The position numbers were made by a program, and so were the translations under genes. Shown here piece after piece: positions 1 through 8,672 of a DNA stretch of 48,857 bases (its first letter is position 1; every line of letters starts with the position of its first letter). This DNA comes from Sphingopyxis flava (lineage in GTDB: Bacteria > Pseudomonadota > Alphaproteobacteria > Sphingomonadales > Sphingomonadaceae): the NCBI RefSeq assembly GCF_900168005.1, contig NZ_FUYP01000027.1:1-48857 (forward strand). Direction: 5' to 3'. The notes beneath the pieces are model-generated. The model was given only the letters and a program-made list of their open reading frames with translations, did no database searches and had not been told where the DNA came from.

Positions 1-115
1 GCCGCTTCGTTGGCCGCGCCCACACACGAATGTCGCGTCGCCGCTCGACACGGACAATCTCAACATCCGACAGCCCTAATATGCCGTCGATTCCCTGATC
101 AGCCTTCTTCTTCAT
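1..115 (-). CDS. ISL3-family transposase, N-terminal fragment cut by the window edge
   Basis: The minus strand opens with ATG at 115 behind a good ribosome site (AGGAAGGA) and encodes 38 residues before the window ends. The peptide starts MKKKADQGIDGILGLSDVEI and continues with VRVERRR and a VWARPTK segment. This resembles the start of ISL3 transposases, which have an ILGL..VEI strand pair ahead of an N-terminal zinc-finger region. The catalytic domain is not visible. The family call depends on this short stretch and on the GGCTCTTC end at 174-181, which agree with each other. Confidence 0.55.
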   Translation of the reverse strand, partial: MKKKADQGIDGILGLSDVEIVRVERRRDIRVWARPTKR

Positions 116-181
116 CAGACTTGTCCTTCCTATGACAAGTCTAACCCAATTTCCCTCATCCCCCGTTCACGAGGAAGAGCC
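1..181 (-). mobile_element. End of an ISL3-family insertion sequence (rest lies left of the window)
   Basis: The minus strand reads GGCTCTTC from position 181 inward, the characteristic terminal sequence of ISL3-family elements, about 66 bases before a transposase start codon at 115. This marks 181 as the outer end of the element. The 8 bases just outside (182-189) would be one copy of the expected target duplication, but the other end lies outside the window, so this cannot be confirmed. Confidence 0.6.
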
Positions 182-534
182 GATTTCCATATTATCAATA
201 GTTTTCTGGAAAAATGGCGGTGTCGCCATTGGCCTGTAACGCCAGATGCAATGACCCAGCTAAAGGCAGCCCGGCGTTAAGGGACCGGCAAAGTGTCGCC
301 CCTGGGGCGCGCTTCTGACCACGATCCATTTCGCGCCCTTCCGGTCTATGCCGCTTGCGCGAGTTGGCAACTGCACGAGCTGATCGATCCCAACGCGACG
401 ATCTGATCGGCAGATAAAGGCTGTAGCTTTATATTTCACCGGAAGGGCATTTCCAATAGGCCCAGTCGCGACGGCGCATCGACCATGCAAGTGGCAAGGC
501 GGATAGGGCGTGCGTCACCGGACTGCGCCTGAGG
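182..534. other. 353-base gap without a convincing gene
   Basis: This stretch lies between the insertion sequence end and the 3' end of the HWE kinase gene. The minus strand holds a 76-codon open frame (260-490) whose peptide is not compositionally absurd, but its start lacks a ribosome site and I do not recognise it. The first part (182-230) is AT-rich relative to its surroundings. I see no RNA gene, repeat or clear terminator. Confidence 0.4.
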
Positions 535-1494
535 TCATGCAATTTCCGGCTTCAGGCGGAAGCGGCAGCTAACGCCGCCGGGCGGAAACTCGTGCGCAAA
601 ATCGGTAAAGACCGGCAGCCGCGCGAGTAGCCTTGTTCCGAGGCCGCGTCTTTGGGGTTCGGTCACTTCGGGCCCGCCGCGCTCGTTCCAGTGGAAGCGG
701 ATTCCGGATCCGTCAGCTGGATCCTCCCAGTGAATGGCAACCTGCCCCGACGGCTGCGAGAGCGCCCCATATTTCGCAGCATTGGTGCCAAGCTCGTGAA
801 CGGCGATAATCATTGGCGTGCATTGGCTCGGCGGGATGGACACGTCGGGTCCATCCAGTGTGATGCCGCCATGATCGGAAAAAGGCAGAAGCGCCTCCTT
901 GACCAACCATGCGAGCGGGCAGGGGCCCCAGCCGGTGCGCGTGAGCAGATCCTGCGCGCGGGCGAGCGCCTGGATGCGCGGAAGCAGGCGCTCGAAGAAG
1001 GTTTCGGCGCTCTCCCCCTGCTTCTCACACTGCCGCGCCAGTGCTTCGATAAGAGCAAGATGGTTCTTCGCCCGATGCCCGAGCTCGGCGGCAAGGTTGC
1101 GTTCGCGCTCGATCGTGGCTTTCAGTTCGACGACCGAACGGCGCAGCGTTTGCGCAACCAATATCATCAACGCGGAAGCGAGACCGAACAGGGCCGCGCT
1201 TAGCAGCGTTTGCGGGCCGCTCCAATTGTTCGCGAGCCAAACCCCAGACGCGACATTCGCGAGGATCGCAGACCCGATCGCGACGATGGTTCCTGGACGC
1301 CAACCGAGAAAAACGGCTGCCAGCAACACCGCGGGGAAATAAACGAGGTAGGGAAGGCGCGCGTCGAAGAAGGGGTTCATCGCGAAGCGAAGCAGCGTCG
1401 GAATTGCCAATGCGGTGAAAACCCAGCCGAGCGTCGCTGGAACGGGCCGCGACCCTTTGAGGATCGCGCGTTTAACGAAGTCGATCCGTGTCAT
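535..1494 (-). CDS. HWE-family sensor histidine kinase with a membrane-bound DUF4118-like sensor region
   Basis: This is a 319-residue membrane histidine kinase that would autophosphorylate on histidine and pass phosphate to an unlinked response regulator. Residues about 20-115 form four hydrophobic segments typical of a DUF4118-type sensor. The phosphoacceptor box is ELGHRAKNHLALIEALARQ with His140. The ATP-binding N box is HELGTNAAKYGALS (233-246) and a WNE triplet follows at 269-271. The Arg in the H box, the His in HELG and the WxE triplet define the HWE subgroup, common in alphaproteobacterial light and general-stress signalling. There is no PAS or receiver domain and no response-regulator gene beside it, so its partner is elsewhere. 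Confidence 0.85.
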   Translation of the reverse strand: MTRIDFVKRAILKGSRPVPATLGWVFTALAIPTLLRFAMNPFFDARLPYLVYFPAVLLAAVFLGWRPGTIVAIGSAILANVASGVWLANNWSGPQTLLSAALFGLASALMILVAQTLRRSVVELKATIERERNLAAELGHRAKNHLALIEALARQCEKQGESAETFFERLLPRIQALARAQDLLTRTGWGPCPLAWLVKEALLPFSDHGGITLDGPDVSIPPSQCTPMIIAVHELGTNAAKYGALSQPSGQVAIHWEDPADGSGIRFHWNERGGPEVTEPQRRGLGTRLLARLPVFTDFAHEFPPGGVSCRFRLKPEIA

Positions 1495-1528
1495 ATCTCA
1501 CCCCTGAGACAAGATCGAAATTGGTCCG

Positions 1529-1557
1529 TTTGAATACCACGGGCGGAGTCGTGTCAA
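1529..1557 (-). promoter_or_regulatory. Candidate sigma-70-type promoter of the HWE kinase gene
   Basis: On the minus strand a perfect TTGACA (1552-1557) is followed after 17 bases by TTCAAA (1529-1534), a weak -10 box. The predicted transcript would start roughly 30 bases before the kinase ATG at 1494. No EcfG-type general-stress promoter was seen here. Confidence 0.35.
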
Positions 1558-1775
1558 GCGGGTGCCGACACGGTCACGCTATGATGGAAATGAAAAATAA
1601 TCAGGGACCTACGGTGCTCCGGAGCCATGCCCCCATTGCCCCTCGCAGCGGTGAAGGGGCGACGTCGATGGCAGCCACCGGAGCGAAAGGTGGCACCGCG
1701 TCCGGCACCGCCGATTTCGCAGGACGCAGCTCCGACGGGACGCCAGGCCGCGAGTCCGGCGCGGGCATGCCGAGG

Positions 1776-2447
1776 TCAAAAGCGCAAGGCGGCACCGACG
1801 CTCACGACCCAGGGATCAAGCGTGTGACGCGTCTTGAGTACCTCCGTCCTGCCCGCGTACCAGGTGGCCGTCGGGCGCAGGATATAGCGCTTGGTGTCGA
1901 GCGAGATCGCAAATCCGCGATCGTTGAGCGGAATATCGACCCCGGCTTGAAAGGCTGCGCCCAATTTGTCGCCCATCTTTTGCCGCGTCGCGCCGAGGGC
2001 CAGCGTGGTGGCACCGGGTTTCTCGTCGATGAAGATAAAATAGCTCGGTCCTGCGCCGACATAGGGCCGCATGCCCCCTTCCTTGCCGAAATGATATTTG
2101 AAAGTGAGTGTTGCAGGAACGATGCTCGCGTCGGACACGAGCGTCGTGCCGCCGAGCGCACCGCGGCCGCTCACGTCGTGCACGGTCACCCCGGCGATGG
2201 TTTCTAGTGAGAGGGTATCAGACAGGAAATATTCGATCGCGACCGTCGGCGCGACATTGTCATCGGCCTTGGACTGGGTTCCGGCGGGAAGGCCAATCTG
2301 GTCGGTCTTGATCGCGGTAATCTTGCCATCGGGCGCTACATAGGTTGCAAAGATCTTCACCTGCACGCCGCCGGATTTCGCCGTCGCCGTGCCGGGTACC
2401 ATCATCGCAGCAACAAGCGCTGCGAGGGGGAGATGGAGGGCTTTCAT
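1776..2447 (-). CDS. OmpW-family outer membrane protein
   Basis: This protein of about 223 residues has a cleavable signal peptide (MKALHLPLAALVAAMM, ending near TATA) and then an OmpW-like eight-strand beta-barrel. Family features are the early KIFATYVAPDG strand, VAPTVAIEYFLSDTLSLE, the GGMRPYVGAGPSYF strand and a C-terminal Phe (GAALRF) for outer membrane insertion by the BAM machinery. OmpW proteins form small hydrophobic channels in the outer membrane. The start at 2447 is preferred over a longer frame because it gives a clean signal peptide and follows an AGGAGA ribosome site. It stands alone between the kinase gene and the S41 protease gene. Confidence 0.87.
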   Translation of the reverse strand: MKALHLPLAALVAAMMVPGTATAKSGGVQVKIFATYVAPDGKITAIKTDQIGLPAGTQSKADDNVAPTVAIEYFLSDTLSLETIAGVTVHDVSGRGALGGTTLVSDASIVPATLTFKYHFGKEGGMRPYVGAGPSYFIFIDEKPGATTLALGATRQKMGDKLGAAFQAGVDIPLNDRGFAISLDTKRYILRPTATWYAGRTEVLKTRHTLDPWVVSVGAALRF

Positions 2448-2661
2448 GGGGTTTTCTCCTCTGTTGATGGAGACCCCATGAATGCGGTACCCGATGAGGG
2501 CATTGATCAGGCCCAATTTTTTCTTTGATCTTGGTCAACGAGCCACGCGCTTTCAAGCGCCGTTGATTGTCGCGTTGCAAAACACACGCGTCGCTCGCGG
2601 AAGAGTCTTCAGGAAAAGCGGGCCAGCCGCTTGCGACAGGCCTTGCGCTCCTTGCGCTCCG

Positions 2662-4128
2662 TCAGAACAGCCCCGGCAGTTCGCGCTGGGCGGTCGTCGG
2701 CTTCGCGGGAACGAGCATCTCGGGGCCCGGCGCTGGGCTTGCGGTCATGCGGCTCGCCGAGGCCGAGCGTGTGTCCGCGATGCGCGCGGTGCAGCTTTGC
2801 CCCGACAGGAAGTCGATTGCCGCGCGCACCGAGGCTTCGCGCGGATCCCCGAGCGGGAAGCCGAGATCGTCGTCGGCGGCGCAGCTGTTCGGGATTTTGG
2901 AAGCGAGGCCGTTATAATAGTTCCCCTGGCCATCGGCGTTCGTGAGCGCGAAGGCGATCACGCGCATCCGGTCGTCGCACGAGGCCTTGTCGAGCGCAAT
3001 CTGGCCAACCGGCTTGCCATAGGTGTCACTGCCGACCAGCGTCATGTTGGGGCCGAGATAGGGGAGCATGCTGTTGATCACCAATTCGCTCGCCGACGCT
3101 GTTGATCCCGTGCCGATGAAGGCGAGCCGGGTCGGCGCGATCGACTGAGGCTGCGCTGTGAAAAAATGCTGGCTGTTCTCGGCTGATTTTTCGGGCCGGA
3201 ACTTGATCTCGTCGAACAGGTCGCTCGCGTTGCGATTGCGCCCCAATAGATCGCCGAACAGCTCGGCGACCGATACGAGTCCGCCGCCATTGTAGCGCAG
3301 GTCAATGATGATGTCGGTCACGCCTTGATCGCGGAAATTCTGGAAGGCAGCGCGAAGCTGTGCGTTCGCCGAAGTGATGAAGGTGCGCAGGTTGAGATAA
3401 CCGTAGCGCCGTCCGCCCTCGGTTATGATCTTCGCGCCATAGCGGTCCGAGACAGGGTCGATGTCATACTCGGCCTTGGTGACCGTGACGTTGCGTGTCC
3501 CCGATGCATCGGTGATCCTCAGCACGCGCGTCACCCCGGCTTCGTCAGGGCCGAGTGCGTTGATCAGCCCCGCCGTGCCTTCGGCCGCGACGATACTCGC
3601 AGTCGTGCGAAGATTGCTGCTGTTCGTCCCGATTGCCGAGATCTCCGCGCCCCGGTCGATTCCGGCTGCGAGCGCCGGGGCGCCCTCATAGGCTTCGGCA
3701 ATGACGATGCGCTGGGTGAACGGGTTGTAGGCAAGACGGACGCCGAAGCCGGCGCTCGACCCGCTGGCATAATAGGCATCCTCCTCGGCGATCGAAGTGA
3801 TGTAGGTGAAATAACGGTCCTTGCCCTGCGCACGCGCGGGCGCGAGCAGCGCGTCGATATAGGTCTGCACGTCGCCATAGCTCGCAGGGTTGACGTTGCC
3901 GGCGACATCGCTGGGGAACAGATACCATTCGTCGATCACCGCCTTGGCAAAGGCCTGGCGCGACGAGAGACTGCAGCCGGCGGTCGGCGTCGGCGTGGGG
4001 GTCGGAGACGGCGTCGGCGTGACGGTGACGGGCGGTGCGCTGCTGCCTCCCCCGCCTCCGCCGCCGCACGATGCCAGCATCAGCGCCGCGATCGTTACCG
4101 CGGCAACGGATTTGCCCGACCCATTCAT
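2662..4128 (-). CDS. S41-family (C-terminal processing type) serine protease lipoprotein
   Basis: A 488-residue predicted lipoprotein with lipobox LASC (Cys21), then a Gly run and a Pro/Thr tether (about 31-49), so it is probably anchored to a membrane facing the periplasm. A PDZ-like segment spans about 125-215. The S41 catalytic core follows: DLRYNGGG (276-283), the nucleophile region GSTASASELV (341-350) and the general-base lysine in TYGKPVGQ (Lys372). Such enzymes cleave C-termini of envelope proteins. The ribosome site GGGGAGAG lies just before the ATG at 4128. The gene ends well clear of ompW and starts 39 bases downstream of rlmE, on the same strand, so it may be co-transcribed with rlmE. 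Confidence 0.88.
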   Translation of the reverse strand: MNGSGKSVAAVTIAALMLASCGGGGGGGSSAPPVTVTPTPSPTPTPTPTAGCSLSSRQAFAKAVIDEWYLFPSDVAGNVNPASYGDVQTYIDALLAPARAQGKDRYFTYITSIAEEDAYYASGSSAGFGVRLAYNPFTQRIVIAEAYEGAPALAAGIDRGAEISAIGTNSSNLRTTASIVAAEGTAGLINALGPDEAGVTRVLRITDASGTRNVTVTKAEYDIDPVSDRYGAKIITEGGRRYGYLNLRTFITSANAQLRAAFQNFRDQGVTDIIIDLRYNGGGLVSVAELFGDLLGRNRNASDLFDEIKFRPEKSAENSQHFFTAQPQSIAPTRLAFIGTGSTASASELVINSMLPYLGPNMTLVGSDTYGKPVGQIALDKASCDDRMRVIAFALTNADGQGNYYNGLASKIPNSCAADDDLGFPLGDPREASVRAAIDFLSGQSCTARIADTRSASASRMTASPAPGPEMLVPAKPTTAQRELPGLF

Positions 4129-4167
4129 TCTTTCTCTCCCCAGTCCGGCCCGCAGCCCCTCCTCGAG

Positions 4168-4896
4168 CTAACGGGCGCTTTCCTCTGCCTCGGCCGCTTC
4201 GGCTGCGTCGCTGCGCCCCTTGAAGCCCTGGGCAATCACATAAAGTTCGGGCGATCCCTTGCGGCTCGCAGGCGGTTTGGCGTGCTTGACGGTCGTAAAA
4301 TGCCGCTTGAGCAGTGTCAGAAGGGTCCGGTCGGCGCCGCCTGCAAAGACCTTGGCGACAAAGGCGCCGCCGGGCAGCAGGTTCTGCACCGCGAAATCAG
4401 CGGCGGTCTCGGCAAGCGCAATGGTGCGCAGATGGTCCGTTTGCGGATGTCCAACCGTGTTCGCTGCCATGTCCGAAATGACAAGGTCGGGCGCGCTGCC
4501 GAGCGCGTCGATCAGCGCAGCGGGGGCTGTGTCATCCATGAAATCCATTTCGAGGATCGCAACCCCCTCGATCGGCTCGCAGGCCAGAAGGTCGATCCCC
4601 GCCACCCGCGCGCGCGGGTTTGCCTTGCGCACAACCTGCGACCAGCCGCCGGGGGTGATCCCGAGATCCACGACCGCGCGTGATTTTTTGAGGAAGCCGA
4701 ATTTCTCGTCGAGCTCGATCAGCTTGTAGGCCGCGCGCGAGCGATAACCTTCTGCCTGCGCGCGGCGGACATAGGGATCATTGAGCTGCCGCTGCAGCCA
4801 GCGCGTCGACGAGGCGGTACGCCGCCGCGCGGTCTTTACCCGCTCGTGCAGCCCGCCGCGTCCGCTTCGACCCCCGCTGCCTCCCTTGCGGCTCAT
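4168..4896 (-). CDS. rlmE: 23S rRNA (uridine-2'-O)-methyltransferase RlmE (FtsJ/RrmJ)
   Basis: This 242-residue protein methylates the 2'-hydroxyl of the conserved uridine of the 23S rRNA A-loop (U2552 in E. coli), using S-adenosylmethionine. The SAM-binding loop is DLGITPGGWSQV (77-88). The K-D-K-E catalytic tetrad is visible as Lys58 (RAAYKLIELDEK), Asp142 (VISDMAAN), Lys182 (FVAKVF) and Glu217 (SPELYVIAQGF). The basic Gly/Arg-rich N-terminus (about 1-27) would contact rRNA. The ATG overlaps the stop of the upstream phosphatase gene by 4 bases, indicating translational coupling. Confidence 0.95.
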   Translation of the reverse strand: MSRKGGSGGRSGRGGLHERVKTARRRTASSTRWLQRQLNDPYVRRAQAEGYRSRAAYKLIELDEKFGFLKKSRAVVDLGITPGGWSQVVRKANPRARVAGIDLLACEPIEGVAILEMDFMDDTAPAALIDALGSAPDLVISDMAANTVGHPQTDHLRTIALAETAADFAVQNLLPGGAFVAKVFAGGADRTLLTLLKRHFTTVKHAKPPASRKGSPELYVIAQGFKGRSDAAEAAEAEESAR

Positions 4897-5987
4897 TTGC
4901 GATACTCGCGGCGGATCACCGGAACGGTGCGGCTCTGTCCTGCCAGCGTACGCAAGATGCCCTCGCGAATGCCCCGGTCGGCTACCCCGATCCGCGCCGC
5001 GGGCCAGAGGTCGATGATGCTTTCAAGAATCGCGCAGCCCGCGACGACGAGGTCGGCGCGCTCGCGGCCGATGCAGCCGATCTCCGCGCGGTCGCTAAGG
5101 CTTGCTTCCGCGAGCCGGCGGCTGATTGCCCGCATCGCATCGGCAGGGACGACCAGCCCGTCGACCGCGCGCCGGTCGTAGCGCGGGAGATCGAGGAAAA
5201 CGCTGGCGAGCGTCGTTACAGTGCCGCTGGTCCCGAGCAGGCGCAGCGGCTCGCCGGCGAAGCGCGACGCGCGCTGGGCGAAAGCGGCAAAGGCATCGCG
5301 CGTCACCGCGCGCATTTGGGCGTAGCTTGCCTGCCGGGCTTCGAGACTGTCCTCGGCTGGCGGGACATGTTCGGTAAGAGATACGACACCCCAGGGCACG
5401 CTGATCCAGTCTCGGATCGTAATCTCCTGGCCATCCGAATCGACATGCATCAATTCGGTCGACCCGCCGCCGATATCGAAGATCAGCGCGGGGCCGTCGC
5501 CGGGCTCCATCAGATTGTGACAGCCGAGCGCTGCGAGTCTCGCCTCTTCCGCCGCCGAGATCACATCGAGCACGATACCGGTTTCGCGCCGCACCCGACT
5601 TGCCAGTTCGTCGCAATTGGCAGCGCGGCGGCATGCTTCGGTCGCCACGGCGCGCGACAGTGTGACGTGGCGGCGGCGGAGCTTGTCGGCGCAAATGGCG
5701 AGCGCACTGACCGCGCGGTCTATTGCAGCCTCACTGATCCGCCCGCTGGAGTGCAGCCCCTCGCCAAGGCGAACGATGCGCGAAAAGGCGTCGATCACGA
5801 CCAGTTCGCCATTCTGCGGCCGCGCAATCAAGAGGCGGCAGTTGTTGGTGCCGAGATCGATTGCGGCATAGCTTTTTGGTCGCGTGAACGCGGTGGGGCG
5901 GAGCCCGGGGGCACCCGTCTTTCTGTTTTTCGTCACCGCTGCACCGGTGCGCGGCGGTCGCCCTGTTGGCGCTGCCATTTGCCGCAT
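4893..5987 (-). CDS. Ppx/GppA-family exopolyphosphatase / guanosine pentaphosphatase
   Basis: The protein is about 364 residues and belongs to the actin-fold Ppx/GppA family, which hydrolyses polyphosphate or pppGpp. Signatures are the phosphate-1 loop AIDLGTNNCRLLIA, the catalytic-Glu region AAEEARLAALG, the phosphate-2 loop FDIGGGSTEL and the later GTSGTVTTLA. It lacks the C-terminal HD-like domain of long enterobacterial Ppx, as is common in alphaproteobacteria. The start is uncertain: ATG at 5987 is chosen over a longer frame from 6047 because the extra residues look non-native, and ATG at 5978 is also possible. It ends in an ATGA overlap with rlmE. Confidence 0.88.
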   Translation of the reverse strand: MRQMAAPTGRPPRTGAAVTKNRKTGAPGLRPTAFTRPKSYAAIDLGTNNCRLLIARPQNGELVVIDAFSRIVRLGEGLHSSGRISEAAIDRAVSALAICADKLRRRHVTLSRAVATEACRRAANCDELASRVRRETGIVLDVISAAEEARLAALGCHNLMEPGDGPALIFDIGGGSTELMHVDSDGQEITIRDWISVPWGVVSLTEHVPPAEDSLEARQASYAQMRAVTRDAFAAFAQRASRFAGEPLRLLGTSGTVTTLASVFLDLPRYDRRAVDGLVVPADAMRAISRRLAEASLSDRAEIGCIGRERADLVVAGCAILESIIDLWPAARIGVADRGIREGILRTLAGQSRTVPVIRREYRK

Positions 5988-6100
5988 GACTATTTTGACC
6001 TGTCTTCTCACCCGCCCGCATGGTTGCGAACGTGCACTTGGCAGCAAGATTAGGCGGGGCCGGCGATGATGGCAAGTTGGATCCCGGGGGGCGGGCGCGC

Positions 6101-6138
6101 AAACAAAGCCCCCCGCCGCGCGAATGCGGCCGGGGGGC
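6101..6138 (-). terminator. Rho-independent terminator of the glycine-zipper gene
   Basis: On the minus strand the arms GCCCCCCG (6131-6138) and CGGGGGGC (6108-6115) form a strong GC stem followed by TTTGTTT. It lies about 35 bases after the stop of the gene at 6174-6569. Confidence 0.65.
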
Positions 6139-6173
6139 AGGATGGAGTAGTTTGTTGGAGGTCGGGTCAGCCC

Positions 6174-6569
6174 TTAGCGGCAGCCGTCATTCCCCTTGTC
6201 GATCGCGCGGCCAGCAAGGGCGCCGATTGCGCCGCCGATGATCGTGCCGACGGTCTTGTCGCCTCGGCCCGCGATTTCATGGCCGGCAAGACCGCCTGCC
6301 ACCGCGCCGATGATCGTGCCGCCGGTGCCCTTGTCGCACTGGCGATAGTGGCGGCGATCGTTTCGGTAGTTGCGGTTATTGTAATAGCGACGGTCGGCGC
6401 GGCGATCGTAGCGACGGTCATAACGACGATCGTTGCGGTCGTAGCCGGCATAATAGTTCGAATAGCCGTTGCGGTCATAATAGCCGGTCTGCGCAGCGGC
6501 GGGGGTCGCCATTCCCAGCATCGCGGTGGACATCAGGGCGGCGATGGAGAGCGTCATCATCTTTTTCAT
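6174..6569 (-). CDS. Glycine-zipper 2TM-domain envelope protein with an Asp/Arg/Tyr repeat region
   Basis: A 131-residue exported protein. The signal peptide MKKMMTLSIAALMSTAMLGM ends at an AAA-Q site. Next comes a low-complexity segment of DR, DRRYD and NNRNYRND repeats (about 30-75). The C-terminal half is a paired glycine zipper: GGTIIGAVAGGLAGHEIAG and then GTIIGGAIGALAGRAID, the hallmark of 2TM glycine-zipper (SlyB/Rick17kDa-like) proteins, which stabilise the envelope. The start at 6569 follows AAGGAG at good spacing. Longer upstream reading is rejected because it lacks an exported start. The gene is monocistronic with its own terminator at 6101-6138. Confidence 0.85.
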   Translation of the reverse strand: MKKMMTLSIAALMSTAMLGMATPAAAQTGYYDRNGYSNYYAGYDRNDRRYDRRYDRRADRRYYNNRNYRNDRRHYRQCDKGTGGTIIGAVAGGLAGHEIAGRGDKTVGTIIGGAIGALAGRAIDKGNDGCR

Positions 6570-6762
6570 CGTCTTGCTCCTTCTTCCTTCAGTGGCCCTT
6601 CCTGGGGGCGGTGAATCGATGAGGCTGTTCTGCGCGATTCGCATTGAGCCAAGCCTGAACATCGCTGTCGGCCTTCGTTCAGCTTCGGTTGCCTGAGGTT
6701 CAGTTTTGCAAGGAGGGCATGGGCTCTTTTCTTCGGCGGCCGGCCCCTCTACGTCGACGCCA

Positions 6763-7770
6763 ATGCGCCGCCTTCTTCCTGCCGCCCTGATCTTTGCCCT
6801 TCTCGGTCCCATGCCCGGCACAGCGATGCGCTTTCCGGTGAACGACTATAGGCAAGAGGTGACAGCGCGTCCGCTCGGCTTTGCAGAGGAGGAGACAGGG
6901 ATGCTCCGCTTTGTGCGCGGCTGGCATCTCACGAGCCCGCACAGCCGCTTTGGCGGACTGTCGGCGGTCACGGTCATGGCGCCCGGCCGGTTCCAGTTCG
7001 TCTCCGACACGGGCTATTGGACGCGGCTCACCCTTCAGCCGGGTGGCGAGGTGGCGGCGGTCCACATCGCCGCGCTGCCCACACCCGACGGCCGGAAGCG
7101 CAAGAAGTCGATGATTGACGCCGAGGCGATGGTCTTTGACTCTGCGAGCGGAACGAGCCTTGTGGCGTTTGAGGGCACGAACCAGATCTGGCGCTTCGAT
7201 CGGGGGCTGTCGCGGATCGAGGCGCGCACCGCTCCTGCGGCGATGCGGCGCTGGTCGGCCTATGCGGGCCCCGAGGCAATGGTCCGCCTCGCCGACGGCC
7301 GCACGATCCTGTTTTGTGAGGCGCCGGGCAAGAATGCGCGCGGATCCGAGGCGCTTGTCTTCGCCGGCGATCCCGTGACGGCGGACTCGCCGCCCGTTCG
7401 CTTTTTCTACGATGCCGAAGGCAAGGGCTCGGTCAGCGACGCCGCGCTGCTTCCCGATGGGCGAATCCTCCTCGTCCATCGCAGGCTGGGCGCCGACCCC
7501 GTGTTCACGACGATTCTCGGCGTTCTCGACCCCGCGAACATCGGCCCCGACAGGCTCGTGCGTTCGCGCGAAATCGGACGGGTGCCGAAGCGGCTTGCCG
7601 ATAATTTCGAAGGCGCAGCGGTCGAGGTGCGCGATGGTCGCACCTGGCTCTGGCTTGTCTCGGACGACAATTTCAACAGCTGGCAGCGGAGCCTGCTGCT
7701 GCAATTCGAACTCGTCGGTCTGCCCGACAGCAAAAAGGCCGCGCGGTCGTCCGGCGGCCTTTTGCTTTAG
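6763..7770 (+). CDS. Esterase-like activity of phytase family protein (exported)
   Basis: About 335 residues. MRRLLPAALIFALLGPMPGT forms a signal peptide. The remainder matches the phytase-esterase-like beta-propeller family in layout: FGGLSAV near the N-terminus, DAEAMVFD, FEGTNQIWRFD, GPEAMVRLADGRT, GSVSDAALLPDGRILLVHRR, ADNFEGAAVEV and the closing VSDDNFNSWQRSLLLQFEL. These repeated acidic motifs are typical of calcium-binding propellers. The substrate is unknown. Start choice is weak: no clear ribosome site precedes 6763, but it is the only in-frame start giving a signal peptide. The terminator stem overlaps its last codons. Confidence 0.8.
   Translation: MRRLLPAALIFALLGPMPGTAMRFPVNDYRQEVTARPLGFAEEETGMLRFVRGWHLTSPHSRFGGLSAVTVMAPGRFQFVSDTGYWTRLTLQPGGEVAAVHIAALPTPDGRKRKKSMIDAEAMVFDSASGTSLVAFEGTNQIWRFDRGLSRIEARTAPAAMRRWSAYAGPEAMVRLADGRTILFCEAPGKNARGSEALVFAGDPVTADSPPVRFFYDAEGKGSVSDAALLPDGRILLVHRRLGADPVFTTILGVLDPANIGPDRLVRSREIGRVPKRLADNFEGAAVEVRDGRTWLWLVSDDNFNSWQRSLLLQFELVGLPDSKKAARSSGGLLL
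7733..7766 (+). terminator. Terminator embedded in the 3' end of the phytase-like gene
   Basis: A perfect 10-base inverted repeat (aaaaggccgc at 7733-7742, gcggcctttt at 7754-7763) starts inside the last codons of the upstream gene and ends 7 bases before its stop. The A and T tracts at either side let it act in both directions, between this gene and the convergent rpmB. Confidence 0.75.
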
Positions 7771-7784
7771 CGGCTGGATGAGGC

Positions 7785-8078
7785 TCAGGCGGCCTTTTCG
7801 GCCAGCTTCTTCGCCACTTCCTTTTTCACCTTGCGGGCGTTTGTCGACAGCTGATCGTCGCTGGTCTTGAGCAGCCAGTTGTCGAGACCGCCGTTATGCT
7901 CGACCGAGCGCAGACCGTGGGTCGACACCCGCAGCTTCACGCCGCGGCCGAGGGCGTCCGAAAGCAGAGTCACATTCTGCAGGTTGGGCAGGAAGGTGCG
8001 CTTGGTCTTGTTGTTGGCGTGGCTGACATTGTGGCCAACCTGGCGGCCCTTGCCGGTCAGTTCGCAAATGCGCGACAT
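7785..8078 (-). CDS. rpmB: 50S ribosomal protein L28
   Basis: A 97-residue basic protein of the large ribosomal subunit. The start [20 protein letters not shown] is characteristic of L28, followed by the [13 protein letters not shown] segment and the basic helix [10 protein letters not shown]. This is the longer alphaproteobacterial type of L28, without the zinc-binding cysteine pairs of some bacteria. The start at 8078 is taken rather than a longer frame because family members begin MSR. It stands alone, with tadA divergent upstream. Confidence 0.97.
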   Translation of the reverse strand: MSRICELTGKGRQVGHNVSHANNKTKRTFLPNLQNVTLLSDALGRGVKLRVSTHGLRSVEHNGGLDNWLLKTSDDQLSTNARKVKKEVAKKLAEKAA

Positions 8079-8216
8079 GATGCTCTTCCTCGTCAAAAAA
8101 TTCGGGTCGGCGTCCGGGCGCTTCCCGAAAAACGGGGAAGGGCAAGACCGGATGGGCCGGGAAAGGCGCGCGCTTATCGGCTTGCCGGGGATTCGTCAAG
8201 CGATTAGCTGTGGGAA

Positions 8217-8672
8217 ATGTCCCCTTTTCCTATGCCCGAACCGATGCGCCGCGCGCTCGATCTTGCGCAGATCGCCGCCGACTGGGGCGAAGTGCCGGTA
8301 GGCGCGGTAGTGGTCAAGGACGGTGCGATCATTGCCGAAGGCCACAACCGCCCCCGCGAATCGCATGATCCGACGGCGCACGCCGAGATTGTCGCGATTC
8401 GGGCCGCCGCGGCAAAACTCGGCAATGAGCGCCTCGACGGCTGCGACCTTTATGTGACGCTGGAGCCGTGCGCGATGTGCGCCGGCGCGATCGCCCAAGC
8501 CCGCATCGGCCGGCTCTATTATGGGGCGGACGATCCGAAGGGGGGCGGGGTCGTCCACGGCCCGTGCCTCTTCGCGCAGCCGACCATTCACCATCGCCCG
8601 GAGATCTTCGACGGCATTGGTGCGGGCGAGGCGGCAGCGCTGCTGCGGGATTTCTTTGCGAAGCGGCGGTAA
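8217..8672 (+). CDS. tadA: tRNA-specific adenosine deaminase
   Basis: This 151-residue zinc deaminase converts adenosine-34 to inosine in the anticodon of tRNA-Arg(ACG). The catalytic motifs are HAEIVAI (zinc His and proton-shuttle Glu) and PCAMCAGAI (two zinc cysteines in PCxxC). The flanking ERLDGCDLYVTLEPCAMC and GADDPKGG regions are typical of TadA rather than of cytidine or guanine deaminases. It is divergent from rpmB across 138 bases and has no operon partner. Confidence 0.93.
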   Translation: MSPFPMPEPMRRALDLAQIAADWGEVPVGAVVVKDGAIIAEGHNRPRESHDPTAHAEIVAIRAAAAKLGNERLDGCDLYVTLEPCAMCAGAIAQARIGRLYYGADDPKGGGVVHGPCLFAQPTIHHRPEIFDGIGAGEAAALLRDFFAKRR

